This document shows positions 1 to 4,729 of a stretch of 5,031 nt of DNA, piece after piece. Both the position numbers and the translations under genes were made by a program. Positions within the stretch are counted from its first letter, which is position 1. Each line of letters begins with the position of its first letter. The DNA is taken from contig JAHWJF010000324.1 in assembly GCA_019348515.1 (NCBI GenBank), forward strand, positions 1-5,031, given 5' to 3'. The notes beneath the pieces are model-generated. The model saw only the letters and a list, made by a program, of their open reading frames with translations. It did no database searches and was not told the DNA's origin. This stretch comes from Chloroflexota bacterium (GTDB lineage Bacteria > Chloroflexota > Chloroflexia > Thermomicrobiales > UBA6265).

Positions 1-61
1 GACCAGCGAGAGTGTCACCGCCGAACCGACTGCAATCCTGGAAACTTTCAGCTTCACCTGA
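1..61 (+). CDS. C-terminal tail of an unidentified upstream protein (partial)
   Basis: The frame beginning at base 2 is open from the window edge to a TGA at 59-61 and reads TSESVTAEPTAILETFSFT. This is a balanced, alternating polar/hydrophobic tail like a final beta-strand. It is unlike the Arg/Ser/Pro-rich translations of the non-coding stretch that follows, and most third codon positions are G or C. A compact hairpin begins 20 nt after the stop (81-99), as expected at the end of a transcription unit. Nineteen residues are too few to assign a family, and the start lies outside the window. It could still be a chance open frame, so the call is tentative. Confidence 0.4.
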   Translation, partial: TSESVTAEPTAILETFSFT

Positions 62-80
62 ACCCAACCTCCCCGCTCCG

Positions 81-99
81 TCGTCGGTCCCGCCGACGA
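81..99 (+). terminator. Hairpin downstream of the upstream gene, possible terminator
   Basis: TCGTCGG (81-87) pairs perfectly with CCGACGA (93-99) around a 5-nt loop. It starts 20 nt after the presumed stop at 59-61. No T-run follows, so intrinsic termination would have to rely on the stem alone, as is often suggested for GC-rich genomes. Termination is inferred from position and the stem. Confidence 0.35.
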
Positions 100-444
100 A
101 CAATCCGCGCCCCCTAGGGTGCACGACCAACCCGGACTCCCGGGCAGACCGCTGGCACCAGGCTCACGAGTCCTGCTCCTCGAAACAGGCCGACGGAGCC
201 CTATCAAGGAGCATGACGCGCGAGTCCCGGTTCCGGTTTCGCGCTCTCCGGAATTCGGGTACGGACCCCCTACTCCGGCTGCGCCAGCCCCAACGGGTGG
301 AGCGGCTGTCGCGTCGGGACAGTCGCCCATCCCATAGCGTCGCCCGGCAACGTACCGCGCGCGGCGATAGTGCCACGACGCCAGACGTACATTAGCAAGG
401 CGAGAGCCCCTTGGCAAATAGACGAACCATCTAAGAGTCCCGCT
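100..444. other. Intergenic stretch with no supported gene
   Basis: Open frames here (for example 12-395 on + and 164-376 on -) translate to Arg/Ser/Pro-rich sequence without domains or hydrophobic periodicity, and they overlap each other on both strands. A GGAG-preceded ATG at 212 opens only an Arg-rich stretch of about 60 residues. Apart from a CCCTAGGG palindrome at 112-119, no clear structure, RNA gene or mobile-element end is seen. Confidence 0.6.
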
Positions 445-464
445 TCGGCTATCGGCTATCGGCT
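445..464. repeat. 7-bp tandem repeat TCGGCTA, about 2.9 copies
   Basis: TCGGCTA occurs at 445-451 and 452-458, followed by TCGGCT at 459-464, with no mismatch. The array also contains two overlapping copies of GGCTATCGG (447-455 and 454-462), whose reverse complement CCGATAGCC recurs at 529-537. It lies about 80 bp upstream of the candidate promoter at 546. Confidence 0.85.
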
Positions 465-537
465 CTGAACGTCTTACGACTCACGACGCTTCTAGCCGTC
501 TTGCCGTCTTGCCGTCTTCGACTGATAACCGATAGCC
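447..537. repeat. Inverted repeat GGCTATCGG / CCGATAGCC bracketing the octamer array
   Basis: GGCTATCGG (447-455, and again 454-462) is the exact reverse complement of CCGATAGCC (529-537), so a 9-bp stem can form in two registers. The loop of 66-73 nt contains the three GCCGTCTT units. The block ends 8 bp before the -35 box at 546. If transcribed it would form a large stem-loop. Its role (upstream terminator, regulatory site or simple repeat expansion) cannot be told from sequence. Confidence 0.6.
495..518. repeat. 8-bp tandem repeat GCCGTCTT, three exact copies
   Basis: GCCGTCTT is present at 495-502, 503-510 and 511-518 with no mismatch. The array sits between the heptamer array at 445-464 and the inverted-repeat partner at 529-537, all within a 93-bp repeat-rich block. 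Such perfect short arrays between genes can vary in copy number by slippage. Confidence 0.9.
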
Positions 538-545
538 AACAGGGG

Positions 546-574
546 TTGACAGACCGAAGGTGTTCGTATACAGT
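546..574 (+). promoter_or_regulatory. Housekeeping sigma-70 type promoter
   Basis: A perfect -35 box TTGACA (546-551) and a 4/6 -10 box TACAGT (569-574) are separated by exactly 17 bp. Transcription would begin near 580-583, giving a leader of roughly 340 nt before the ATG of the dehydrogenase gene at 925. No other convincing gene lies between, so the dehydrogenase is the likely target. A perfect 10-bp palindrome begins on the last base of the -10 box, which suggests repressor control. Confidence 0.6.
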
Positions 575-585
575 GTACGTACAGT
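565..585. promoter_or_regulatory. Candidate operator over the -10 box and transcription start
   Basis: TGTACGTACA (574-583) is a perfect 10-bp palindrome. The hexamer TACAGT occurs at 569-574 and again at 580-585, an 11-bp offset of about one helical turn. GTATAC (566-571) adds another small palindrome. A protein bound here would cover the -10 box and start site, so repression is the natural reading. The regulator family is not identifiable. Confidence 0.4.
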
Positions 586-750
586 CCCGAGGAGCCTGAA
601 CGAAGCAGGGCTCCCCACCGGAAACGGCAAACGACGGCGGGCGAATCGCGGGGTACGTCGGTCGAGCGAGCCGTAGATGGGACAGGAAGGCGAGGCCACG
701 TCCGTTGCGGGGCGTCGATGTGGCGGAGCGTCCAGTCAGGGGGAGTCGCG

Positions 751-760
751 CTGACGTCAG
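751..760. promoter_or_regulatory. Perfect 10-bp palindrome CTGACGTCAG
   Basis: CTGACGTCAG reads identically on both strands. It lies in the leader about 165 nt before the dehydrogenase start and about 10 nt before the tRNA-like stem. It could be a protein-binding site, but a single 10-bp palindrome is weak evidence. Confidence 0.25.
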
Positions 761-768
761 AAGCTCGT

Positions 769-838
769 CGGGGCTGTTTCTTTATTTTCTCCTCATCCGC
801 AACCACATTCCACCGGGTTCAATCCCAGGCCAGCCCTG
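769..838 (+). other. Degenerate tRNA-like fold (T-arm and acceptor-like stem, no D or anticodon arm)
   Basis: Bases 813-829 look like a tRNA T-arm: CCGGG, a 7-nt loop TTCAATC fitting the T-loop pattern TTCRANY, then CCAGG, with four of five stem pairs. Directly 3', CAGCCC (831-836) pairs with GGGCTG (771-776), and G770-T837 plus C769-G838 extend the stem. The intervening 36 nt (777-812) are pyrimidine-rich and show no D-arm or anticodon arm, and no CCA follows. It is therefore not a working tRNA. It may be a decayed tRNA or tmRNA fragment, a leader structure, or coincidence. Confidence 0.3.
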
Positions 839-865
839 TGCGATAGTTCCGGCTATGATCCACGG

Positions 866-899
866 CCGGGAGAACGCGCGTATCGCTCGGTAATCCCGG
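866..899 (+). promoter_or_regulatory. Leader hairpin just upstream of the dehydrogenase start
   Basis: CCGGGA (866-871) pairs perfectly with TCCCGG (894-899). A short inner stem GCG/CGC (876-878 with 884-886) is possible. The structure ends 25 nt before the ATG at 925 and 6 nt before the only Shine-Dalgarno-like run, AGGGAG (906-911), so it could influence ribosome access. The stem is modest and function is inferred from position. Confidence 0.35.
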
Positions 900-924
900 A
901 TATGCAGGGAGCTGTAGAGCAGGG

Positions 925-1986
925 ATGACAGAAACGTCAACGCGCCAAGGCGAGTGCAAGTTCACCGTCATCGTCACCTCGGATCGCTACGGCAATGAGA
1001 CGCATGGTCTCGAGCTGGAGCAGGAATTGGCCGCCGCGGTAACCGATCTCGACATCACGTTGCTCGGACGCGCCAGCACCACCGAGGACGAACTGATCCG
1101 CGTGGCCCAGGATGCCGACGCGATGCTGGTCAGCACACGCGAGGCCATCACCCGCCGCGTGCTGGAGAGCGTCCCGCGGGTGAAAGTCATCTCCCGCTAC
1201 GGCGTGGGGTTGGACAATGTCGATCTGGACGCTGCGGCCGAAGCAGGCATCGTGGTCACCCACTACCCTGGCTACTGTACATCCGAGGTGGCCGACCACG
1301 CCCTGGCCATGATCCTGGCCCTCAACCGTCGCATCGTCGAGCAGGACCGTGCGCTGCGCCAGGGCGCCTGGGTTGAGCATGGTCCATCGACCCGGCGCAT
1401 CCTGAGCGGTCCCATCCAACCGCTGCGCGAGCAGACCCTCGGTATCGTTGGGTTCGGCCGCATCGGGCAAGCGGTGGCCGCGCGCGCCAAACCGTTCAAC
1501 CTGACAATCGTCGCCGCCGACCCGTATGTCGACCCGGAGGTCATGGTCGCCGCCGGAGTCGAGCCGGCCACGCTGGAGGAGCTTCTGCGCCGCTCCGATA
1601 TCGTCACCCTGCATGCTCCACTCACGCCAGAGACCCGTGGCTTGATCGACGCCGCGGCGCTGGCGTTGATGAAGCCGACGGCCGTGCTAGTGAACACCGC
1701 ACGCGGCCCGATCATCGACCTGCCGGCGCTGGCTCAGGCGTTGCAAGAGGGAAGAATTGCTGGCGCGGCGCTGGACGTCGTCGATCCGGAACCGCTGCCA
1801 GCCGACTCGCCGTTCTACCAGATGCCGAACGTGATCCTCACCCCGCACTCGGCGTATTACTCGGAGCGATCGGTCGACGTCGTGCGGCGGGAGACGTTGC
1901 TGGAGGCGCTGCAGGTGTTGCGGGGCAAGCGCCCGCGCACGGTGGCGAACCCGGCTGTATTGGAGAAGGTCGTCCTCGAACCGTAG
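925..1986 (+). CDS. CtBP-like NAD-dependent D-2-hydroxyacid dehydrogenase
   Basis: This 353-residue cytoplasmic oxidoreductase of the D-isomer-specific 2-hydroxyacid dehydrogenase family should interconvert a 2-keto acid and a D-2-hydroxy acid with NAD(H). Visible hallmarks are the substrate-loop segment RYGVGLDNVD (91-100), CTSEVADHAL (118-127), the Rossmann motif GFGRIG (176-181), Asp199 after the second strand favouring NAD over NADP, and the catalytic set Arg260 (in NTARGP), Glu289 (in DPEP) and His308 (in TPHSA). The ending YYSERS with a RGKRP stretch resembles the CtBP-like subgroup. There is no ACT domain, so it is not a classical long phosphoglycerate dehydrogenase, although a serine-pathway role is not excluded. 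ATG 925 is the first start in frame; its Shine-Dalgarno (AGGGAG, 906-911) is weak and distant. It is probably expressed from the promoter at 546. The true substrate is unknown. Confidence 0.9.
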   Translation: MTETSTRQGECKFTVIVTSDRYGNETHGLELEQELAAAVTDLDITLLGRASTTEDELIRVAQDADAMLVSTREAITRRVLESVPRVKVISRYGVGLDNVDLDAAAEAGIVVTHYPGYCTSEVADHALAMILALNRRIVEQDRALRQGAWVEHGPSTRRILSGPIQPLREQTLGIVGFGRIGQAVAARAKPFNLTIVAADPYVDPEVMVAAGVEPATLEELLRRSDIVTLHAPLTPETRGLIDAAALALMKPTAVLVNTARGPIIDLPALAQALQEGRIAGAALDVVDPEPLPADSPFYQMPNVILTPHSAYYSERSVDVVRRETLLEALQVLRGKRPRTVANPAVLEKVVLEP

Positions 1987-1997
1987 CGCGGACAGCG

Positions 1998-2009
1998 CCC
2001 CGGCCGGGG
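1998..2009. repeat. Perfect 12-bp GC palindrome CCCCGGCCGGGG between genes
   Basis: The palindrome fills much of the 35-nt gap between the dehydrogenase stop (1986) and the sigma factor start (2022). As RNA it could form a 4-bp CCCC/GGGG stem with a GGCC loop. It could weaken read-through or be a binding site. No T-run follows, and it lies 3 nt before the Shine-Dalgarno of the sigma gene. Confidence 0.4.
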
Positions 2010-2011
2010 TC

Positions 2012-2018
2012 AGGAGGT
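2012..2018 (+). promoter_or_regulatory. Ribosome binding site of the sigma factor gene
   Basis: AGGAGGT is a full Shine-Dalgarno match ending 3 nt before GTG 2022. Spacing is slightly short, but this strong site makes GTG 2022 the best start over the in-frame GTG at 2052, which has no comparable site. Confidence 0.7.
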
Positions 2019-2021
2019 CTG

Positions 2022-2831
2022 GTGTTTCGCCGTCGCCGCGTTGCGCCAGTCGTGTCGTCATCGGCGCCGGCACCGTCGCCGGATGCCTCGGGCACGCTTG
2101 GACTCGCGGATTTCCTCCAGGAGGAGCGTGAAAACGGAGCTGGCGGGAACTTACCCGTCCCCGCCGCGGCGCGTGATGACGAGGCGCTGGTCCGCGCCGC
2201 GCAGCGCGGTGATCTTGAGGCGTTCAACCTGCTGGTGCAGCGTCACGAGCGCCCGGTGTTCAACGTCGCCCTGCGCCTGCTGCGAGACGTCGGACTCGCC
2301 GAAGACGCCACGCAGGACACCTTCATCCGGGCCTGGCAGAACATCGGCACGTTTCAGACCGGCTCAGTCCGCTCCTGGCTGTACAAGATCGCCACCAACC
2401 GTTCTTACGACATGCTCCGCGCTTCTGCCCGCCGCCCCGCCGGGTCATTGGAGGCGGAGATCGTCGAGATCGAGCCGATCTGGACGAGCGGCGGCGCCGG
2501 CGACGAGTCTCCAGATGCCCATGCGCTGCGCCGGGAGCTGTCGATCTACCTCGAACGCGCCTTGACAGCGCTGCCGGATGACCAGCGGATGGTCGTGCTG
2601 CTGGTCGACGTGCAGGGCCTGGACTATCACGAGGTGGCTGAGGCGATGGGAATCGCGCTCGGCACCGTGAAGTCACGACTGAGCCGCGCCCGCGCCAAGA
2701 TCCGTCAGGCGCTGGCCGACGATGCCCCGGCGAGGGAACTGTTCGAGCGCTACCTCCGTTTAGAGGAGGAAGACGAGGGAGACCGGGCAGCCATGCCCGT
2801 GACTCCGACGATGGAACCGGACGATGACTGA
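2022..2831 (+). CDS. ECF-family RNA polymerase sigma factor (sigma-70 regions 2 and 4)
   Basis: The 269-residue protein should direct RNA polymerase to a dedicated promoter set when released from its anti-sigma partner. Residues 1-50 are a low-complexity extension beginning with an Arg cluster (FRRRRV). Region 2 spans about 53-135, with LVRAAQRGDLEAFNLLVQRH (56-75), DATQDTF (95-101), Trp105, and SWLYKIATNRSYD (118-130). A variable linker covers 136-168. Region 4 spans about 170-231, with ALPDDQR (183-189) and a helix-turn-helix at about 201-226 (YHEVAEAMG then GTVKSRLSRARAKIR). Residues 232-269 form an acidic tail. It is longer than many ECF factors because of both end extensions. The stop overlaps the next start by 8 bp, the classic sigma/anti-sigma arrangement. 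The 35-nt gap upstream allows co-transcription with the dehydrogenase or an unrecognised own promoter. Confidence 0.93.
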   Translation: MFRRRRVAPVVSSSAPAPSPDASGTLGLADFLQEERENGAGGNLPVPAAARDDEALVRAAQRGDLEAFNLLVQRHERPVFNVALRLLRDVGLAEDATQDTFIRAWQNIGTFQTGSVRSWLYKIATNRSYDMLRASARRPAGSLEAEIVEIEPIWTSGGAGDESPDAHALRRELSIYLERALTALPDDQRMVVLLVDVQGLDYHEVAEAMGIALGTVKSRLSRARAKIRQALADDAPARELFERYLRLEEEDEGDRAAMPVTPTMEPDDD

Positions 2832-3756
2832 GCACCACCCAGCGGACCGCCCGGGACACCTCGATATCGACGCGGTCAGCGCGTTCATCGATCGAGATCT
2901 CCGACCGGACGATCTGGCTACGATCGAATTTCATCTCCACGAATGTCCACCGTGCTACCGGGAAGTGCTCGAGATCCGGACCACGGTGGTGCTGCTGACC
3001 GCACTCCCCCAGTACACCCCTCGCCGCTCGTTTTGTCTTGGGCACGAGCATGCCCGGGCGGGGCGGCGCCGGACCCGCGTCCCGCGCGGTCTCTCCTGGG
3101 CCGGTCCTTTTGCCTCCTCTGCCTACCCGGCGTCAGCGACGGCGTCCGTCACGCAAGGCGAAAGCGGGCGTGGCGCGGGATGGCTTTCGGGGTTGCAGGC
3201 GGCGGCGATGGTTGTCGGGGCACTGCTTCTCCTGGTAACCACCAGCGATCTGATCGGCATGCCACCCCAGCCGGCCGATTGGCTTTCAGAACCGGAAGCG
3301 CCGATCGGCCAGATCGAGAACCTTTCCGCGCCGCCTCCGGCAATGGTGCCGGCTAATGACTCCGGTCGCGATAGCGAAACCGCATCCGAATCCGAACCGG
3401 CCGCTGCCAACACCGAATCGTCGTTCACATTGGCCGGGAACGACTCCGGGGGAACCACGAGCGGCGATAGCGCGTCTGAAGAAGTGCTGGAGGAGGCGGA
3501 GACCACGGATACAGCCCCGAGCGACGCGACCAACGCGGCGCTGGCGGCGGTGACCCGCGCGGTTCCCACTCCCGTCTCAGGACTCGCGCGGAGTCCGGGG
3601 ACGGCGACAGACGGTGCCGACGCGCCGGCAGCCACTGCCGCTCAGCCTTCCCGGCTGCGCCTGGCGCAGCTCGCGCTCGCCTTCGCGCTGGCCTGGCTCG
3701 TCGTCTCCATTGTCGGACTGCGCTGGGTGCGCGGTCTGCGGCGGGCCCGCGACTAG
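2824..3756 (+). CDS. Membrane-bound zinc-finger anti-sigma factor with two TM segments
   Basis: This 310-residue protein probably binds and silences the ECF sigma factor encoded just before it; ATG 2824 overlaps the sigma stop, implying translational coupling. The N-terminal domain (about 12-60) has the ZAS/zf-HC2 zinc signature Hx3Cx2C at His37, Cys41 and Cys44 (HLHECPPC). A basic linker follows (about 65-95) with the sequence RRSFCLGHEH, adding Cys71, His74 and His76. TM1 is about 124-142 (QAAAMVVGALLLLV). Residues 145-277 form an extracytoplasmic Ser/Thr/Ala/Pro and Asp/Glu-rich stretch that looks disordered. TM2 is about 280-298 (AQLALAFALAWLVVSIVGL), followed by a basic C-terminus (RWVRGLRRARD) that should face the cytoplasm. 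Two TM segments are unusual for this family, where one is common. The sensor loop has no recognised domain, so the signal is unknown. Release by regulated proteolysis or by thiol/zinc chemistry are both possible. Confidence 0.85.
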   Translation: MTEHHPADRPGHLDIDAVSAFIDRDLRPDDLATIEFHLHECPPCYREVLEIRTTVVLLTALPQYTPRRSFCLGHEHARAGRRRTRVPRGLSWAGPFASSAYPASATASVTQGESGRGAGWLSGLQAAAMVVGALLLLVTTSDLIGMPPQPADWLSEPEAPIGQIENLSAPPPAMVPANDSGRDSETASESEPAAANTESSFTLAGNDSGGTTSGDSASEEVLEEAETTDTAPSDATNAALAAVTRAVPTPVSGLARSPGTATDGADAPAATAAQPSRLRLAQLALAFALAWLVVSIVGLRWVRGLRRARD

Positions 3757-3783
3757 CCCGGCGGACGGAGAGCGAGTGAACAG

Positions 3784-3805
3784 CCAGTCGCTATTGGGTG
3801 ACTGG
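3784..3805 (+). promoter_or_regulatory. Hairpin in the gap before the SIMPL gene
   Basis: CCAGTC (3784-3789) pairs with GACTGG (3800-3805); G3790-T3799 and C3791-G3798 extend it to eight pairs with a 6-nt loop. It sits 28 nt after the anti-sigma stop and ends 32 nt before ATG 3838. There is no T-run after it. It could be an operator or a transcript-processing/attenuation structure that lets SIMPL expression differ from the genes upstream. Confidence 0.4.
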
Positions 3806-3822
3806 GAACCAGATCGGGAACC
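3804..3822 (+). promoter_or_regulatory. Direct repeat GGGAACC x2 (ECF -35-like cores)
   Basis: GGGAACC occurs at 3804-3810 and 3816-3822, 12 bp apart. GGAAC is the typical -35 core recognised by many ECF sigma factors, so this could mark a target promoter of the sigma factor encoded upstream. However, no convincing -10 (CGTC-like) box lies 16-17 bp further on, and the second copy is only 15 nt from the ATG. An activator or repressor binding repeat is an alternative. Confidence 0.25.
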
Positions 3823-3823
3823 G

Positions 3824-3830
3824 AGAGGAG
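3824..3830 (+). promoter_or_regulatory. Ribosome binding site of the SIMPL gene
   Basis: AGAGGAG ends 7 nt before ATG 3838, the ideal distance. It decides the start in favour of 3838 over the in-frame ATG at 3862, which has no similar site. Confidence 0.7.
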
Positions 3831-3837
3831 ACAGGAC

Positions 3838-4620
3838 ATGCCCCAGGATCGACATCGCGGAATGCGGGCGCTGCGGACCGCGGGAGCGGCGCTGGCGCTG
3901 GCGGGACTGCTGGCGACGAGCGCCGTTGGCGGTGGGGCCGTACTGGCCCAGGACACGGCGACACCGGAATCCAACATGTCGCTCGGCGTGCCGACGGTCA
4001 GCGTCAGCGGTCACGGGTCGGTCAACGTCCCGCCCGACACCGCCTCGGTGAATATCGGCGTCGACGTCATCAAACCAACGTTGGGCGAAGCCCAGGAGAC
4101 TGCCACCGCCCAGGCCACAGCCGTCATCGAGGCGTTCGAGGCGGCGGGGATCGCACCCGAAGATATCCAGACCGACTACTACAGCGTGAACATCCTCCGC
4201 GACTACTCCGAAAATGCTGACCCGACGATGATCACGGGCTTCGAGATCATCAACCAGTTGCGGGTCACGGTGCGTGACACGGAGCAGCTCGGGGAGTTGC
4301 TCGATGCGGCGGTCAACGCGGGGGCAAACAGCATCTACGGCGTGACGTTTTATGTGGACGACCAGACCGCCGCCGCCAGTGAAGCGCGAGTCGAGGCGGT
4401 CGAGGACGCGCGGACCAGGGCCGAAGAGCTCGCCTCTGCCGCGGGCATGACGCTCGGTCCGGTAGTCGCCCTCTCGGAAGGGACCACGCCGCTTATCTCC
4501 CCGGTCTACCCGATGGGCCGCGGTGGTGGCGCTGGCATGGCGGCCGAAGCCGCGGTGCCGGTCGAGCCCGGCTCGACGACCGTCGCCGTCGACGTGATGA
4601 TGACCTTCGAGCTGCGGTAA
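3838..4620 (+). CDS. Exported SIMPL-domain (DUF541/YggE-like) protein
   Basis: The 260-residue protein has a signal peptide: a basic start (RHRGMRALR), a hydrophobic core at about 14-36, and a likely cleavage after Ala37 (VLA/QD). The remainder is a SIMPL domain (about 52-259): a first strand VSVSGHGSVNVPPDTASVNI (54-73); a helix; EAAGIAPEDIQTDYYSVN (101-118); the GFEIINQLRVTVRD strand (134-147); ANSIYGVTF (163-171); the ARVEAVEDARTRAEELA helix (183-199); and the typical ending PVEPGSTTVAVDVMMTFEL (241-259). Relatives include E. coli YggE, linked to oxidative stress, and Brucella BP26, which forms a periplasmic multimer; the biochemical role is unsettled. It lies 81 nt behind the anti-sigma gene in the same direction and is followed by a strong palindromic terminator. 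It may be co-transcribed with, or controlled by, the sigma factor. A Gly/Met/Ala-rich loop (227-239) precedes the last strand. Confidence 0.9.
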   Translation: MPQDRHRGMRALRTAGAALALAGLLATSAVGGGAVLAQDTATPESNMSLGVPTVSVSGHGSVNVPPDTASVNIGVDVIKPTLGEAQETATAQATAVIEAFEAAGIAPEDIQTDYYSVNILRDYSENADPTMITGFEIINQLRVTVRDTEQLGELLDAAVNAGANSIYGVTFYVDDQTAAASEARVEAVEDARTRAEELASAAGMTLGPVVALSEGTTPLISPVYPMGRGGGAGMAAEAAVPVEPGSTTVAVDVMMTFELR

Positions 4621-4653
4621 CCATCCGGTAGATACCTGAATCAAATTCGGGAC

Positions 4654-4683
4654 GCGGCGCGGGGAGAATTCTCCCCGCGCCGC
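4654..4683. terminator. Perfect 30-bp palindrome, likely bidirectional terminator
   Basis: Arms 4654-4668 and 4669-4683 are exact reverse complements (15 bp each). As RNA this gives a 13-bp, nearly all G:C stem closed by an AATT loop, which is very stable on either strand. It begins 34 nt after the SIMPL stop and lies between convergent genes (SIMPL on +, the enolase-superfamily enzyme on -). Only AT-ish bases and no T-run follow, so termination is inferred from stem strength and position. Confidence 0.75.
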
Positions 4684-4729
4684 ATATCCGCGTCAGTCCG
4701 GTCAGTGGCGATGCTGCGCTCACGCATCT

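Larger units (their letters stand above)
586..924 (+). other. Long structured leader upstream of the dehydrogenase gene, no protein gene seen
   Basis: About 340 nt separate the predicted transcription start from the ATG at 925. Short frames here (677-754, 705-893 from TTG, 718-849 from ATG) lack close Shine-Dalgarno sites and recognisable sequence. Structure present: a weak 6-bp stem GGAGCC/GGCTCC (591-596 with 609-614), the palindrome at 751-760, a T-rich tract at 777-790, the tRNA-like fold at 769-838, a small hairpin ATAG/CTAT (843-846 with 853-856), and the hairpin at 866-899. TATGAT at 854-859 could be a second -10 box, but no matching -35 is visible. No known riboswitch was recognised. 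Confidence 0.45.

Noticed and set aside
12..395. 127-residue + frame near the left edge
   Set aside because: Composition is Ser/Arg/Pro-rich with no domain or hydrophobic pattern, it has no Shine-Dalgarno at its start, and it overlaps the more plausible C-terminal tail ending at 61.
445..537. CRISPR array
   Set aside because: The repeats are 7-8 bp, directly abutting and without spacers, so they are simple tandem repeats.
777..790. Intrinsic terminator at the T-rich tract
   Set aside because: Only a 3-bp stem (AGC/GCT) could be found directly before the tract, too weak for a terminator.
771..836. Functional tRNA gene
   Set aside because: The T-arm and most of the acceptor stem fit, but no D-arm, anticodon arm or CCA can be drawn and the total length is only about 66 nt.
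854..859. Second promoter for the dehydrogenase (TATGAT as -10)
   Set aside because: The hexamer is good, but no -35-like sequence lies 16-18 bp upstream and there is no extended -10 TG.
705..893. 62-residue frame from TTG with a short hydrophobic run
   Set aside because: It has a rare start codon and no ribosome site, and the hydrophobic run is just the translation of the T-rich tract at 777-790.
937..1614. 225-residue open frame on the minus strand inside the dehydrogenase gene
   Set aside because: It lies antisense to a gene with all family motifs. Its translation is Gly/Asp/Arg-rich with no domain, as expected for a GC-rich shadow frame.
2323..3051. 242-residue minus-strand frame opposite the sigma/anti-sigma junction
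   Set aside because: The translation is Arg/Pro-rich low-complexity sequence, antisense to two well-supported overlapping genes.
3577..4644. 355-residue open frame on the minus strand across the SIMPL gene
   Set aside because: The length comes from GC-rich codon bias opposite a real gene. The translation is Arg/Gly/His-rich without motifs, and the + strand has a signal peptide, a Shine-Dalgarno and SIMPL signatures.
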